This document shows, in pieces, positions 1 through 6,289 of a DNA stretch of 12,161 bases. Origin of the DNA: Nitrososphaerota archaeon. GTDB taxonomy: Archaea > Thermoproteota > Nitrososphaeria > Nitrososphaerales > CADDZS01. The position numbers and the translations under genes were made by a program. Location of the stretch: assembly GCA_027886795.1 (NCBI GenBank), contig JAPCJU010000019.1, positions 1-12,161 of the forward strand, read 5' to 3'. Each line of letters starts with the position of its first letter. The first letter of the stretch is position 1. The notes under the pieces are model-generated. The model saw only the letters and a list, made by a program, of their open reading frames with translations, was not told where the DNA came from and searched no databases.

Positions 1-81
1 CGCGCGAGATCTCCCGACGTCCTTTTGCTTTGCTTCGCCGACCCTGAGTTGGATCGTGAATATTTTCCTTTGCTTCGACAT
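1..81 (-). CDS. cdc48: Cdc48/VCP-type AAA+ ATPase, N-terminus only (runs off window)
   Basis: Reading the minus strand from the ATG at 81-79 gives 27 codons that run off the window edge. The peptide begins MSKQRKIFTIQL and continues with RVGEAKQKDVGRSRA. The pattern VxEAxxxDVGRxxAR is the first beta strand and turn of the Cdc48 N-domain (double-psi barrel), so I read this as the start of archaeal Cdc48/VAT, a hexameric unfoldase that feeds proteins to the proteasome. None of the AAA modules is inside the window, so the identification rests on the N-domain signature alone. An in-frame TAG about 60 bp upstream and the lack of an earlier ATG, GTG or TTG support this start. It follows aEF-1 beta by 71 bp on the same strand and appears to have its own TATA box at 112-119. 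Confidence 0.75.
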   Translation of the reverse strand, partial: MSKQRKIFTIQLRVGEAKQKDVGRSRA

Positions 82-111
82 AAACGACTGCGAGACGAGA
101 GTTTCTTTGCG

Positions 112-119
112 GATTATAT
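112..119 (-). promoter_or_regulatory. TATA-like box upstream of cdc48
   Basis: The minus strand reads GATATAAT here, centred about 35 bp before the cdc48 ATG. With the usual archaeal spacing of 26-27 bp from box to transcription start, this would give a leader of under 10 nt. The gap to aEF-1 beta is only 71 bp, so readthrough from that gene is equally possible. No mapped start supports the call. Confidence 0.35.
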
Positions 120-152
120 CTTGCTTTCCGAAAAGTAGCTAAAAGCTATGGT

Positions 153-434
153 TCACTTTTTGACGGTCGCAGAAATCCTGCTGGCCCCGATGACCTCGAA
201 TTCTCCCACGAGTTGAGATTTTTTGATCGATTCCTCAATCTGATCCATGGCCCCTGAGACATCATCAGCTAAGAAATCCGCAATCAGCGCGACAAGACCA
301 AAAGCGACCGGATCCTCTTGCGTGCTTCGGATTTCGATTTCCGGATTCAGTTTTTTGATATCTTCCACCAGTTGTTCAGGCTTTATTTCAGCCTCTTTTG
401 GAAGGATTCTAACCCTAACAAGGAGATTCGGCAT
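153..434 (-). CDS. ef1b: Translation elongation factor 1-beta (aEF-1 beta)
   Basis: This 93-residue protein is the archaeal aEF-1 beta, the nucleotide-exchange factor that recycles GDP-bound aEF-1 alpha during elongation in the cytoplasm. It has the compact alpha/beta sandwich of the family: a first strand LLVRVRILPKEAE (4-16), a helix at 19-29, the signature DPVAFGLVALIADFLADD (41-58), an amphipathic helix to about 73, and a last strand near 78-90. Length matches archaeal members (about 88-95 aa), which lack the long N-terminal part of eukaryotic eEF1B. The ATG at 434 is preceded at 6 nt by GTGAT (441-445), complementary to the archaeal 16S 3' end. It lies 14 bp after the zinc-ribbon gene on the same strand, a pairing that I recall as common in archaea, and is probably co-transcribed with it. 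Confidence 0.93.
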   Translation of the reverse strand: MPNLLVRVRILPKEAEIKPEQLVEDIKKLNPEIEIRSTQEDPVAFGLVALIADFLADDVSGAMDQIEESIKKSQLVGEFEVIGASRISATVKK

Positions 435-458
435 TGCAAGATCACGAACTAATGCGAC

Positions 459-644
459 TCAAGGGCCTTCGTAGCTACAGTTGACACATCTGTAAGGTCT
501 CGAAAATCCTCGGCACTTTTCGTTTCTCCAAATCAAAACCTCTCCGCAATTGGGGCAATAAAACTTCACAGCCTTCTCACCGGGCATGATTGGTCTATTG
601 CAGGAGGAGCAAACTGGAAGTTGGATTTGCCTTTCGGTTGACAT
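459..644 (-). CDS. Small zinc-ribbon protein with predicted role in translation (COG2888 / HVO_2753 type)
   Basis: The 61-residue product has CSSC at 12-15, CPNC at 30-33, a lone C44 and CVNC at 53-56, and ends in the family-typical SYEGP. It belongs to the small archaeal zinc-ribbon proteins predicted to bind RNA and act in translation; the biochemical role is not settled. The family normally carries four CxxC knuckles, the third in a context like RCxKC. Here that segment reads RNEKC, so N41 replaces one expected cysteine and only seven remain. I chose the ATG at 644 over an in-frame TTG at 662 because it gives the usual length of about 60 residues and leaves a TATA box (678-685) at 37 bp. 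It leads aEF-1 beta by a 24-bp intergenic gap and is likely the first gene of that unit. Confidence 0.85.
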   Translation of the reverse strand: MSTERQIQLPVCSSCNRPIMPGEKAVKFYCPNCGEVLIWRNEKCRGFSRPYRCVNCSYEGP

Positions 645-677
645 TTTGCGTAAGGAAATCAATTGGTGAAATATTCG

Positions 678-685
678 TAATATAG
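678..685 (-). promoter_or_regulatory. TATA-like box for the zinc-ribbon / aEF-1 beta unit
   Basis: The minus strand reads CTATATTA, centred about 37 bp before the ATG at 644. It sits in the roughly 100-bp gap after the geranylgeranyl-reductase gene, so it would drive the zinc-ribbon/aEF-1 beta pair independently. If the usual 26-27 bp spacing applies, transcription starts near 655, downstream of the alternative TTG at 662, which is a further reason to prefer the ATG. Confidence 0.45.
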
Positions 686-743
686 TTTGCTGTTAGTAGT
701 CAGGGAAAACTATGAAAATAATTTCTACCGTAGGGGAACTTGC

Positions 744-1886
744 TCAACTTAAGAGATTCTTGATCTCGTTCGTTATTACCATACCAAGTGTGGAGAATAG
801 GTTCGAGATTCCGAAGGCTTTCATAATCGCGATGGAGTGTCTGTCGAAATCGCCTTCATCAGAAATTCTTTTTGGAAGATCTGAAGAATTGATCATGTCT
901 ACAAGTTGATCAAGCTGTTTTGAATTCATCTTTGCAAACACGTTCCTAGCGTAGAGCTGCGTTCTGAATTCATCGCCAAATTTAGACCTCCAGTTTTTTT
1001 CGTATTCATCCAATTGTCCCAAATCGTTAGATTCAAGCGACTTGACGATCGCCCTTCCTGCCTGCTGTCCTCCGAAACCGCCGGTGTAAATGCCTCCTCC
1101 AGTAGTGGGCTTTGGCTGTCCAGCTGAATCACCAGCTTTCACGATCCTCCCGTCCGCGAACTTTTTGATTATTCCCGAGCAGATAATGGGGGCCGCAGCC
1201 TTTCTGAATGGAACAGCTTCCTTTTCTTTTACGAAGGAATCAAGAATAGAAAACGTGTTAATTTCCTTCCCGGCAACACCAATTTTTGCAACATCGGAAG
1301 ATATGGGAATGACCCACTTGAAAAATCCCGGAGATTCGACGGGGTCGAGATAAACTTCAACCGTTGATTTCTCAAACCAGGTCCCGTACACCAAGTATTG
1401 CCCCGCCTGTAGGACTGTTCCGCCATTTCTGATATACGACTCGTAACCAGAGCAATCCAGAAGAATGTCCGACTTTTTCGTATCCGGGCCGACTTTTATC
1501 GTGGCTTCTTCTTTTGTCTGTGAATAGTTGGAGACTCTTTCTCCGAGTTCTATTTTCGCCCCCGCCCTCGCAGCATTTTCTGCAAGATATTTGTCAAACC
1601 TCGACCTATCAAGAACAACGACATTTTGCTTTCTCGCGTCGATTGAGACCTCCTTCATCGAGGGAGAAAAAAATCGGGCGTGGGTCAGTTTGTTCTGGAC
1701 AACATTCGAAGGAGGAACTATCCCGAGTTCGGAGATACCGTGCGCGCTGACCAACCCATCACATTTTTCTGGAATTCCAATCTCGCGGTGCTCCTCGTAG
1801 ACAGTCGTGTCGATACCCTTCGATGAGATTTCGCGGGCAGCTATCAAGCCCGCAATACTAGCACCGATGATATTTACTCGGGACAA
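744..1886 (-). CDS. Geranylgeranyl reductase family flavoprotein (FAD-dependent)
   Basis: This 380-residue protein has the para-hydroxybenzoate-hydroxylase-like fold of geranylgeranyl reductases, which in archaea saturate the isoprenoid chains of membrane lipids or prenyl precursors. The N-terminal FAD-binding loop IIGASIAG (6-13) follows the start directly, with an acidic strand end at E31. The family C-x-G signature appears as KCDGLVS (41-47), the GFFKWVIP segment (187-194) matches the substrate-side strand, and the second FAD motif GDSAGQPKPTTGGGI (252-266) is intact. The start is TTG at 1886: no in-frame ATG lies close, the Rossmann strand begins at residue 4, and GGAG (1893-1896) lies 6 nt upstream. 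No lipid-biosynthesis genes adjoin it, so whether its substrate is DGGGP lipid, geranylgeranyl-PP or another polyprenyl cannot be told. It is divergent from pth2. Confidence 0.85.
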   Translation of the reverse strand: MSRVNIIGASIAGLIAAREISSKGIDTTVYEEHREIGIPEKCDGLVSAHGISELGIVPPSNVVQNKLTHARFFSPSMKEVSIDARKQNVVVLDRSRFDKYLAENAARAGAKIELGERVSNYSQTKEEATIKVGPDTKKSDILLDCSGYESYIRNGGTVLQAGQYLVYGTWFEKSTVEVYLDPVESPGFFKWVIPISSDVAKIGVAGKEINTFSILDSFVKEKEAVPFRKAAAPIICSGIIKKFADGRIVKAGDSAGQPKPTTGGGIYTGGFGGQQAGRAIVKSLESNDLGQLDEYEKNWRSKFGDEFRTQLYARNVFAKMNSKQLDQLVDMINSSDLPKRISDEGDFDRHSIAIMKAFGISNLFSTLGMVITNEIKNLLS

Positions 1887-1892
1887 AAAAAT

Positions 1893-1896
1893 CTCC
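1893..1896 (-). promoter_or_regulatory. Shine-Dalgarno GGAG deciding a TTG start
   Basis: GGAG on the minus strand lies 6 nt before the TTG at 1886 of the geranylgeranyl-reductase gene. The frame is open further upstream without any ATG or GTG start, so this motif is what fixes the start codon. Confidence 0.5.
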
Positions 1897-2004
1897 AGAC
1901 TGATTAACCAATCTTTTACAAAGAAACTAATAAGCAGGCTGGATTAAGTTGGACGAGTTTAGCGTGATGGCTACCAAATTTTTCTCGGATCAGTGAAATT
2001 TGCG

Positions 2005-2361
2005 ATGACAGCTTACAAGCAGGTAATCGTGGTAAGAAACGACCTCAAAATGGGAAAGGGGAAGCTTGCGGTTCAGGTCGCTCACGCGGCTGTGTCCTCC
2101 GCCGAGCAGGCGCGCAAGTATCGAAAAGAATGGTTTGATTCTTGGTACAGAGAGAACCAGGCAAAGATTTGCGTCAAAGTTGACGGGGAAGAGGAGTTGC
2201 GTCTTCTGAAAGGCAAGATCGATGAGGCTGGAATTCCAAATTCATTAATCCAAGACGCTGGTCTCACACAGCTCGAACCAGGAACCACGACCTGCCTCGG
2301 AATAGGGCCGTTGCCGTCTCAAGTTGCAGACAGATACACGGGAGAATTAAAGCTCCTTTAG
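2005..2361 (+). CDS. pth2: Peptidyl-tRNA hydrolase, archaeal/eukaryotic type (Pth2)
   Basis: The 118-residue product is Pth2, which cleaves the ester bond of peptidyl-tRNAs released prematurely from ribosomes so the tRNA can be reused. The family core is complete: KQVIVVRNDLKMGKGKLAVQ with catalytic lysines at 18-20, then VAHA containing H27, the QDAGLTQLEPGTTT segment (83-96) with D84, and GIGP at 99-102 near the C-terminus. Length equals the usual 115-122 residues. I prefer the ATG at 2005 to the in-frame GTG at 1993 because the conserved strand starts a few residues in and GTGA (1993-1996) then serves as a weak ribosome-binding site 8 nt away; the GTG would add only four residues. It is divergent from the reductase gene and about 60 bp ahead of the ferredoxin-NADP reductase. 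Confidence 0.93.
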   Translation: MTAYKQVIVVRNDLKMGKGKLAVQVAHAAVSSAEQARKYRKEWFDSWYRENQAKICVKVDGEEELRLLKGKIDEAGIPNSLIQDAGLTQLEPGTTTCLGIGPLPSQVADRYTGELKLL

Positions 2362-2371
2362 AAGACTCATA

Positions 2372-2379
2372 TTTTATAT
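2372..2379 (+). promoter_or_regulatory. TATA-like box upstream of the ferredoxin-NADP reductase gene
   Basis: TTTTATAT lies in the 62-bp gap after pth2, centred about 48 bp before the ATG at 2424. A start about 26 bp downstream would give a leader of some 20 nt containing GGAG (2408-2411). The spacing from GGAG to the ATG is 12 nt, a little long. Confidence 0.45.
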
Positions 2380-2423
2380 TCACTAAAATCGCTCTTTTTT
2401 GTATCACGGAGCTTTTGATTTTC

Positions 2424-3458
2424 ATGGCACAGGTTTCTAGCGAGATATCGAGCAATTCTGACGAAAATACTCCGTTTGACGTTTCAATTATTGGGGCGGG
2501 CCCTGCAGGTTTGTTTGCGACGTACTACGCGGGGTTCAGGGAGATGAAGACTGTAATTCTGGATGCCCTTCCGGAAGCAGGCGGTCAACTTTCGGTTCTA
2601 TATCCTGAGAAAACGATTTTCGACGTTCCCGGTTATTCGGAAGTCTTGGCACGCGATCTCGTCACTTCTCTCGTGAAGCAGGCAACGCGGTACAATCCAC
2701 TAGTGCTCCTTGGTGAAAGAGTCAATGACCTAAAGAAAGGTGAAGACGGCGTCTTTACCCTGAGCACGGACAAGCGGCAGCTCAAGACCAAATCTGTCCT
2801 GATCACGGCCGGAGTAGGATCTTTTTCGCCGAACAAATTAAACGTCCTAAACCAGGAAAGGTATGAAGGAAATGGTATCTACTACTTTGTAAAGAAGAAG
2901 GAGTTTTTTAGAAACAAGAATTTATTGATAGTAGGAGGAGGGGATTCGGCCGCGGACTGGGCCCTCAACCTGAAAGACGTGTGTACTTGCATTGTTCTAA
3001 TTCATCGACGCGACCAGTTCAGGGCGCACGAACAGACTGTCAAGGAGCTTTACAACTCGCCGAATGTAACGGTAAGAACCTTCACCGAGCTAAAGCGGGT
3101 CGACGGGGACGAGACCGGTCTTACGAGTGCGGTCATTTTTGACAACAGGTCGAATATGGAGGATACAATCCCCGTTGACTGTATTTTGATTAACATCGGT
3201 TTCAAGGCAAACCTCGGGCCGATCGCAAACTGGGGCCTCGCGATGGAAAACAGGGCGATCAAGATAAACGGTAGAATGGAAACAAATATTCCGGGAATCT
3301 ACGCCGCTGGCGACATTGCATCGCCTACCGACTCAGTAAAGCTGAATCTGATAACCACCGGGTTCGCGCAAGCGGCGCTCGCGATAAATGTCGCGAAGAA
3401 GTATGTTGATCCGAAAGCACAGCTATTTCCGGGACACAGCAGCGAAAAATCGGCCTAG
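2424..3458 (+). CDS. Ferredoxin/flavodoxin-NADP(+) reductase, thioredoxin-reductase-like (YumC type)
   Basis: This 344-residue cytoplasmic flavoenzyme has the two-domain low-molecular-weight thioredoxin reductase fold: FAD loop GAGPAG (24-29), the GGQL segment (53-56), NADPH loop GGGDSA (171-176) followed by HRRDQFRAH (194-202), and the second FAD motif GIYAAGDI (291-298). The redox CxxC of true thioredoxin reductases is absent; the equivalent segment just before the NADPH loop reads YYFVKKKEFF (153-162). The C-terminal tail after the last FAD motif, with the YVDPKAQLFPGHSS ending, also fits the homodimeric YumC-type ferredoxin-NADP reductases. It should therefore move electrons between NADPH and ferredoxin. 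I chose the ATG at 2424; an in-frame TTG at 2415 adds three residues but sits only 3 nt after GGAG. Its TAG stop overlaps the eL15 stop on the other strand within CTAG. Confidence 0.88.
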   Translation: MAQVSSEISSNSDENTPFDVSIIGAGPAGLFATYYAGFREMKTVILDALPEAGGQLSVLYPEKTIFDVPGYSEVLARDLVTSLVKQATRYNPLVLLGERVNDLKKGEDGVFTLSTDKRQLKTKSVLITAGVGSFSPNKLNVLNQERYEGNGIYYFVKKKEFFRNKNLLIVGGGDSAADWALNLKDVCTCIVLIHRRDQFRAHEQTVKELYNSPNVTVRTFTELKRVDGDETGLTSAVIFDNRSNMEDTIPVDCILINIGFKANLGPIANWGLAMENRAIKINGRMETNIPGIYAAGDIASPTDSVKLNLITTGFAQAALAINVAKKYVDPKAQLFPGHSSEKSA

Positions 3459-3919
3459 TTGACGAGTCTTGCTTCAGGATATCTCTTTCTGATATCGAAA
3501 GATCCCGCCAAGACCGGGTGGTGAACATCTGCGACGATGACCTCAAACCAGATGAACCTACCATCTTGATAAACGGGGTAGGAACCTACTAACTCGGTGT
3601 TCGGGAATTTTTCGAGCACGCGCCTCTCGCAAGTATCTTGCGAAGAAAATTGACCCTTTATCTTCAAAACACCAAGGTGTTTGGGCCGCCTGCCTGAAGT
3701 GGGCCTCTTTTGTCTCATTCCACCTCTCGTGATCTTGATTCGGACAACAGCGTAACCCTGTTTCGCTTTGTAACCAAGCGAACGAGCTCGATCTAGCCTT
3801 GTAGGTCTCTCCAATCGGACTAGAGTAGGACCTCTTCTCCATAGGATAGCCCTTGATTTTATGTCTGGCGAATTATTCTTCACCAGAGTGCGCCAGGTCT
3901 TCGATATCTGCCTGTACAT
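3455..3919 (-). CDS. rpl15e: Large-subunit ribosomal protein eL15 (L15e), short form
   Basis: The 154-residue basic protein is eL15, a 23S rRNA-binding component of the large ribosomal subunit. The family signature RARSLGYKAKQGYAVVR (44-60) is followed by the arginine-rich RGGMRQKRPTSGRRPK (65-80), then by ERRVLEKFPNTELVGSYPVY (98-117) and FEVIVADVHHP (125-135). It ends about 20 residues after that HHP. Haloarchaeal and many euryarchaeal eL15 proteins continue for roughly 40 more residues with an RGLTSAG-type tail, which is missing here. Whether this shortening is normal for the lineage I cannot verify. The start is the ATG at 3919 with a TATA-like box 37 bp upstream. The gene is tail to tail with the ferredoxin-NADP reductase, overlapping by 4 bp. 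Confidence 0.93.
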   Translation of the reverse strand: MYRQISKTWRTLVKNNSPDIKSRAILWRRGPTLVRLERPTRLDRARSLGYKAKQGYAVVRIKITRGGMRQKRPTSGRRPKHLGVLKIKGQFSSQDTCERRVLEKFPNTELVGSYPVYQDGRFIWFEVIVADVHHPVLAGSFDIRKRYPEARLVN

Positions 3920-3951
3920 GGAGAACAGCTTTACGACCTAGGTTTTAGAAG

Positions 3952-3960
3952 CCAAATAAG
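3952..3960 (-). promoter_or_regulatory. Weak TATA-like box for eL15
   Basis: CTTATTTGG on the minus strand is centred about 37 bp before the eL15 ATG. It is the most AT-rich octamer in the right place but is not a strong match. Readthrough from serA is the alternative. Confidence 0.3.
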
Positions 3961-3966
3961 ACTTGT

Positions 3967-4027
3967 GGTGCAGATTCTTGCTGTCACCGTCCCGGAACAA
4001 GACCTTATTCTCTTGGACCCGAGGTCC
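3967..4027. other. Cluster of three small inverted repeats between serA and eL15
   Basis: Three adjacent stem-loops can be drawn in the 128-bp gap. GGTGCAG (3967-3973) pairs with CTG plus CACC (3981-3983, 3985-3988) with one bulged base and a 7-nt loop. CAAGA (3998-4002) pairs with TCTTG (4011-4015) over an 8-nt loop. GGACC (4015-4019) pairs with GGTCC (4023-4027) over CGA. The last two share one base, so they could compete. The region lies downstream of the serA stop and upstream of the eL15 promoter, both on the minus strand. It could be the serA 3' end and terminator, a leader element, or a small structured RNA. I see no open reading frame of note and no tRNA features. Confidence 0.35.
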
Positions 4028-4047
4028 TTCTTTCAAGTGAACATCAA

Positions 4048-4968
4048 TTAGGGCGAAGAGAGCGCCTTGAGGACCAGTTCTACTATCTGAGTTCCCGCCG
4101 CTGCCTGAGCTTCTTCCGTCTGACCTGCGACGTGTGGGGTCGTGATCAAGTTATCATGCTTGATTAGTTCTAGCAAGGTTGGAGGTTCTATCTCATAAAC
4201 ATCCAGTGCCGCTCCCGCGATTATCTTTTCGTTCAGCCCCTTCAGAAGATCCAATTCGTTCACGACTTTACCCCTTGAAGTATTAATCAGGTAGGCAGTT
4301 CTTTTCATCATCTTCAATTTTTCATAGTTCACCAGATTTTCGGTTTCGGGCGTAAGAGGCACGTGCAGATCCACAAAATCCGCCCCAGAGAACACTTCGT
4401 CCTGTGATGAAACTGTTACTCCCATTTCCTCTATCAGCACTTTTGGAATCGGAATAACATCATTCGCCATAATCTTCATTCCCATAGCGTGTGCAATTTC
4501 GGCAACTCGCTGCCCGATCCTGCCTATACCGATTGTCCCGTAAGTCTTGCCCTTGAGCTCTGTCCCAAGAAATCTTGATTTTTCCCACTTGCCATTTTTC
4601 GTCGACGAATTTGCGTTTGGAATCTTTCTAGCTAGATCAATCATCAGCCCAATCGTAAATTCGGCAACGGCGTTTGTTAGAGCGTTTGGCGTATTGAGAA
4701 CTTTAACTTGCTGTGAAGTTGCTGCTCCAATGTCAATATTGTCGACACCGACTCCAGCTCGACCTATCACCTTCAGTCTAGACGCTCTCTCAAGTATCAC
4801 CTTCGTAACCTTCGTTCGGCTTCTAACAATCAAAGCGTCAAATGAATCGATAATTCGCGCTAGCTCATCGGAAGTAATGTCAGGTTTGTATTCGTATTCA
4901 ACCCCCGAGGACTTTAGAAATTCAATCCCCTCACTCGAAATGGGGTCGCTGACAATGATGCGCAACAA
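4048..4968 (-). CDS. serA: D-3-phosphoglycerate dehydrogenase, short form without ACT domain
   Basis: The 306-residue protein belongs to the D-isomer-specific 2-hydroxyacid dehydrogenases and most resembles SerA, which oxidises 3-phosphoglycerate to phosphohydroxypyruvate in the first step of serine synthesis. The substrate-domain motif GRAGVGVDNIDI (69-80) is typical of SerA. The NAD-binding loop GIGRIG is at 147-152, and the catalytic trio is visible as the Arg in TSRGKVVNE (R232), the Glu before PP (E261) and the His in TPHVAGQTEEA (H279). The protein ends about 27 residues later, so the C-terminal ACT and intervening domains of long SerA forms are absent and classical serine feedback through ACT is not expected. 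The start is TTG at 4968 (a second TTG follows at 4965), with GAGGAG 10 nt upstream. A related hydroxyacid dehydrogenase (for example glyoxylate reductase) is the alternative. Confidence 0.85.
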   Translation of the reverse strand: MLRIIVSDPISSEGIEFLKSSGVEYEYKPDITSDELARIIDSFDALIVRSRTKVTKVILERASRLKVIGRAGVGVDNIDIGAATSQQVKVLNTPNALTNAVAEFTIGLMIDLARKIPNANSSTKNGKWEKSRFLGTELKGKTYGTIGIGRIGQRVAEIAHAMGMKIMANDVIPIPKVLIEEMGVTVSSQDEVFSGADFVDLHVPLTPETENLVNYEKLKMMKRTAYLINTSRGKVVNELDLLKGLNEKIIAGAALDVYEIEPPTLLELIKHDNLITTPHVAGQTEEAQAAAGTQIVELVLKALSSP

Positions 4969-4978
4969 GCAGGCATCG

Positions 4979-4984
4979 CTCCTC
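4979..4984 (-). promoter_or_regulatory. Strong Shine-Dalgarno GAGGAG before a TTG start (serA)
   Basis: GAGGAG on the minus strand lies 10 nt before the TTG at 4968 and 13 nt before the TTG at 4965. An intervening ATG at about 4976 is out of frame. An AT-rich AATTAAAG near 4994-5001 could be the TATA element about 30 bp before the start, which would leave almost no leader, so transcription probably begins further upstream if this ribosome-binding site is used. Confidence 0.5.
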
Positions 4985-5068
4985 GCAGTTATGCTTTAAT
5001 TGTTTCCCGGGATAATCTCATTTCCAGCTAGAAATTTTGCAGAGAGAAAAAGTGATGATCTTCAAAGA

Positions 5069-6289
5069 ATGATTACAGGAATAATAGGAAAGCCGAATGT
5101 AGGAAAATCCACTTTTTTCAACGCCGCTACATTACTCAACGTTCCAGTCGCAAACTACCCATTCACAACGATCACTCCCAACATGGGAAATGGGTACATC
5201 AGGGTAAGGTGCGTTCATGAAGAACTTGGAGTGAAAGATAATCCGGTGAATTCGACTTGCATTGACGGCACGAGGCTGATACCGGTAAGACTCGTGGATG
5301 TTGCGGGACTCGTGCCGGGAGCTTCTTCCGGTAGAGGTTTGGGGAACAAGTTCTTGGACGACCTCAGGCAGGCGGACGCTCTAATTCACGTAATAGATGC
5401 CTCAGGCTCTACAGATGAAGAAGGTCGACTAGTTAAGCCAGGTTCTCACGATCCTATTTCTGACATCGAATTTGTGAGAAAAGAAATCGTTCTTTGGCTA
5501 AAGTCGCTTCTGGACAAGGACTGGTCAAAAATAACAAGATCTGTCGAATCGGGTTCTGCAAACCCAGTTAAACTTCAGGCCGCGCTGCTCGATAAACTAT
5601 CAGGGTTGTCAGTAGACGAGGCATCGATAGAACTGGCCGTCCACAAAACTGGTTTGAAAATCGACAAGCCGACCTCGTGGAACGATTCGGATCTATTCAC
5701 TTTTTGTGAAAAACTTCTGGAAATTTCAAAACCGATTTTGATTGCGTCAAACAAATGTGATCAAGCAACTTCAAAGGATATCATTACCCGAATTTCAGAT
5801 GAGTTGAGCGGATCGGTGGTTATTCCCTGCGCAGCAGAGGCCGAGCTCCTGCTCCGCAGGGCATCTCATGCCAATTTGATTTCGTATGTGCCGGGAGACC
5901 AGAATTTCAAGGTAATTGACAAATCAAAAATAACTCAGGCTCAAAAAAATGCCCTAGATCTCGTCCAGACTCACGTTTTGGATGTGTGGCATGGGACGGG
6001 AGTCCAGCAAGCTGTCAACGACGCGTATCTCCGCTTGTTGAAGGGCATAGTGGTGTATCCAGTCGAGGATGAGACAAAGTTCTCTGACAAGAAGGGGAAT
6101 ATTTTACCGGACGCCAGGATTATGCATCAGGGTGACACGGCAAAAGATCTTGCCTTCAAGGTCCACACTGATCTTGGGAACACATTCCTCTATGCTATTG
6201 ACGCGAGAACAGGGCTTCGCGTCGGGGCAGACTATGTCCTCAAGAATAATGACGTCTTGAAGATAGTTTCGACAGCAAAAAAAGGCTAG
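5069..6289 (+). CDS. ychF: Ribosome-associated GTPase/ATPase of the YchF-Ola1 family with TGS domain
   Basis: The 406-residue product is the archaeal YchF/Ola1 member of the Obg-related P-loop NTPases, a cytoplasmic enzyme associated with ribosomes and stress control of translation. The P-loop GKPNVGKST is at 7-15, the switch region NYPFTTITPN at 29-38, G3 is DVAG (77-80) and G4 is NKCD (228-231). The C-terminal TGS-type domain covers about 327-401 with the typical LPDARIMHQGDTAKDLAFKV segment. Bacterial YchF and human Ola1 have a degenerate G4 and prefer ATP, whereas this canonical NKxD predicts a guanine preference, as I recall for other archaeal members. I chose the ATG at 5069 because the first beta strand leading into the P-loop begins there; an open TTG frame from 5000 would add a non-conserved extension. 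It is divergent from serA and ends on CTAG shared with the eS1 stop. Confidence 0.93.
   Translation: MITGIIGKPNVGKSTFFNAATLLNVPVANYPFTTITPNMGNGYIRVRCVHEELGVKDNPVNSTCIDGTRLIPVRLVDVAGLVPGASSGRGLGNKFLDDLRQADALIHVIDASGSTDEEGRLVKPGSHDPISDIEFVRKEIVLWLKSLLDKDWSKITRSVESGSANPVKLQAALLDKLSGLSVDEASIELAVHKTGLKIDKPTSWNDSDLFTFCEKLLEISKPILIASNKCDQATSKDIITRISDELSGSVVIPCAAEAELLLRRASHANLISYVPGDQNFKVIDKSKITQAQKNALDLVQTHVLDVWHGTGVQQAVNDAYLRLLKGIVVYPVEDETKFSDKKGNILPDARIMHQGDTAKDLAFKVHTDLGNTFLYAIDARTGLRVGADYVLKNNDVLKIVSTAKKG

Noticed and set aside
1967..1996. A nine-codon upstream ORF (MATKFFSDQ) ending just before the Pth2 start, as a possible leader peptide
   Set aside because: Too short to judge, weak ribosome-binding site, and its stop falls in the GTGA that serves pth2. 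Likely chance.
3558..3842. A second minus-strand frame of 94 codons inside eL15
   Set aside because: It overlaps the eL15 gene in another frame and has no recognisable domain; eL15 accounts for the sequence.
4547..4999. A plus-strand open frame of 150 codons opposite serA
   Set aside because: It lies wholly antisense to a well-supported serA with full catalytic motifs, its translation matches no family I know, and it shows no ribosome-binding site of its own.
5052..5058. GTGATGA, matching a C box of C/D guide RNAs
   Set aside because: No CTGA D box or internal C'/D' pair follows at the expected spacing, and the motif is better read as a weak Shine-Dalgarno-like sequence 10-12 nt before the ychF ATG.
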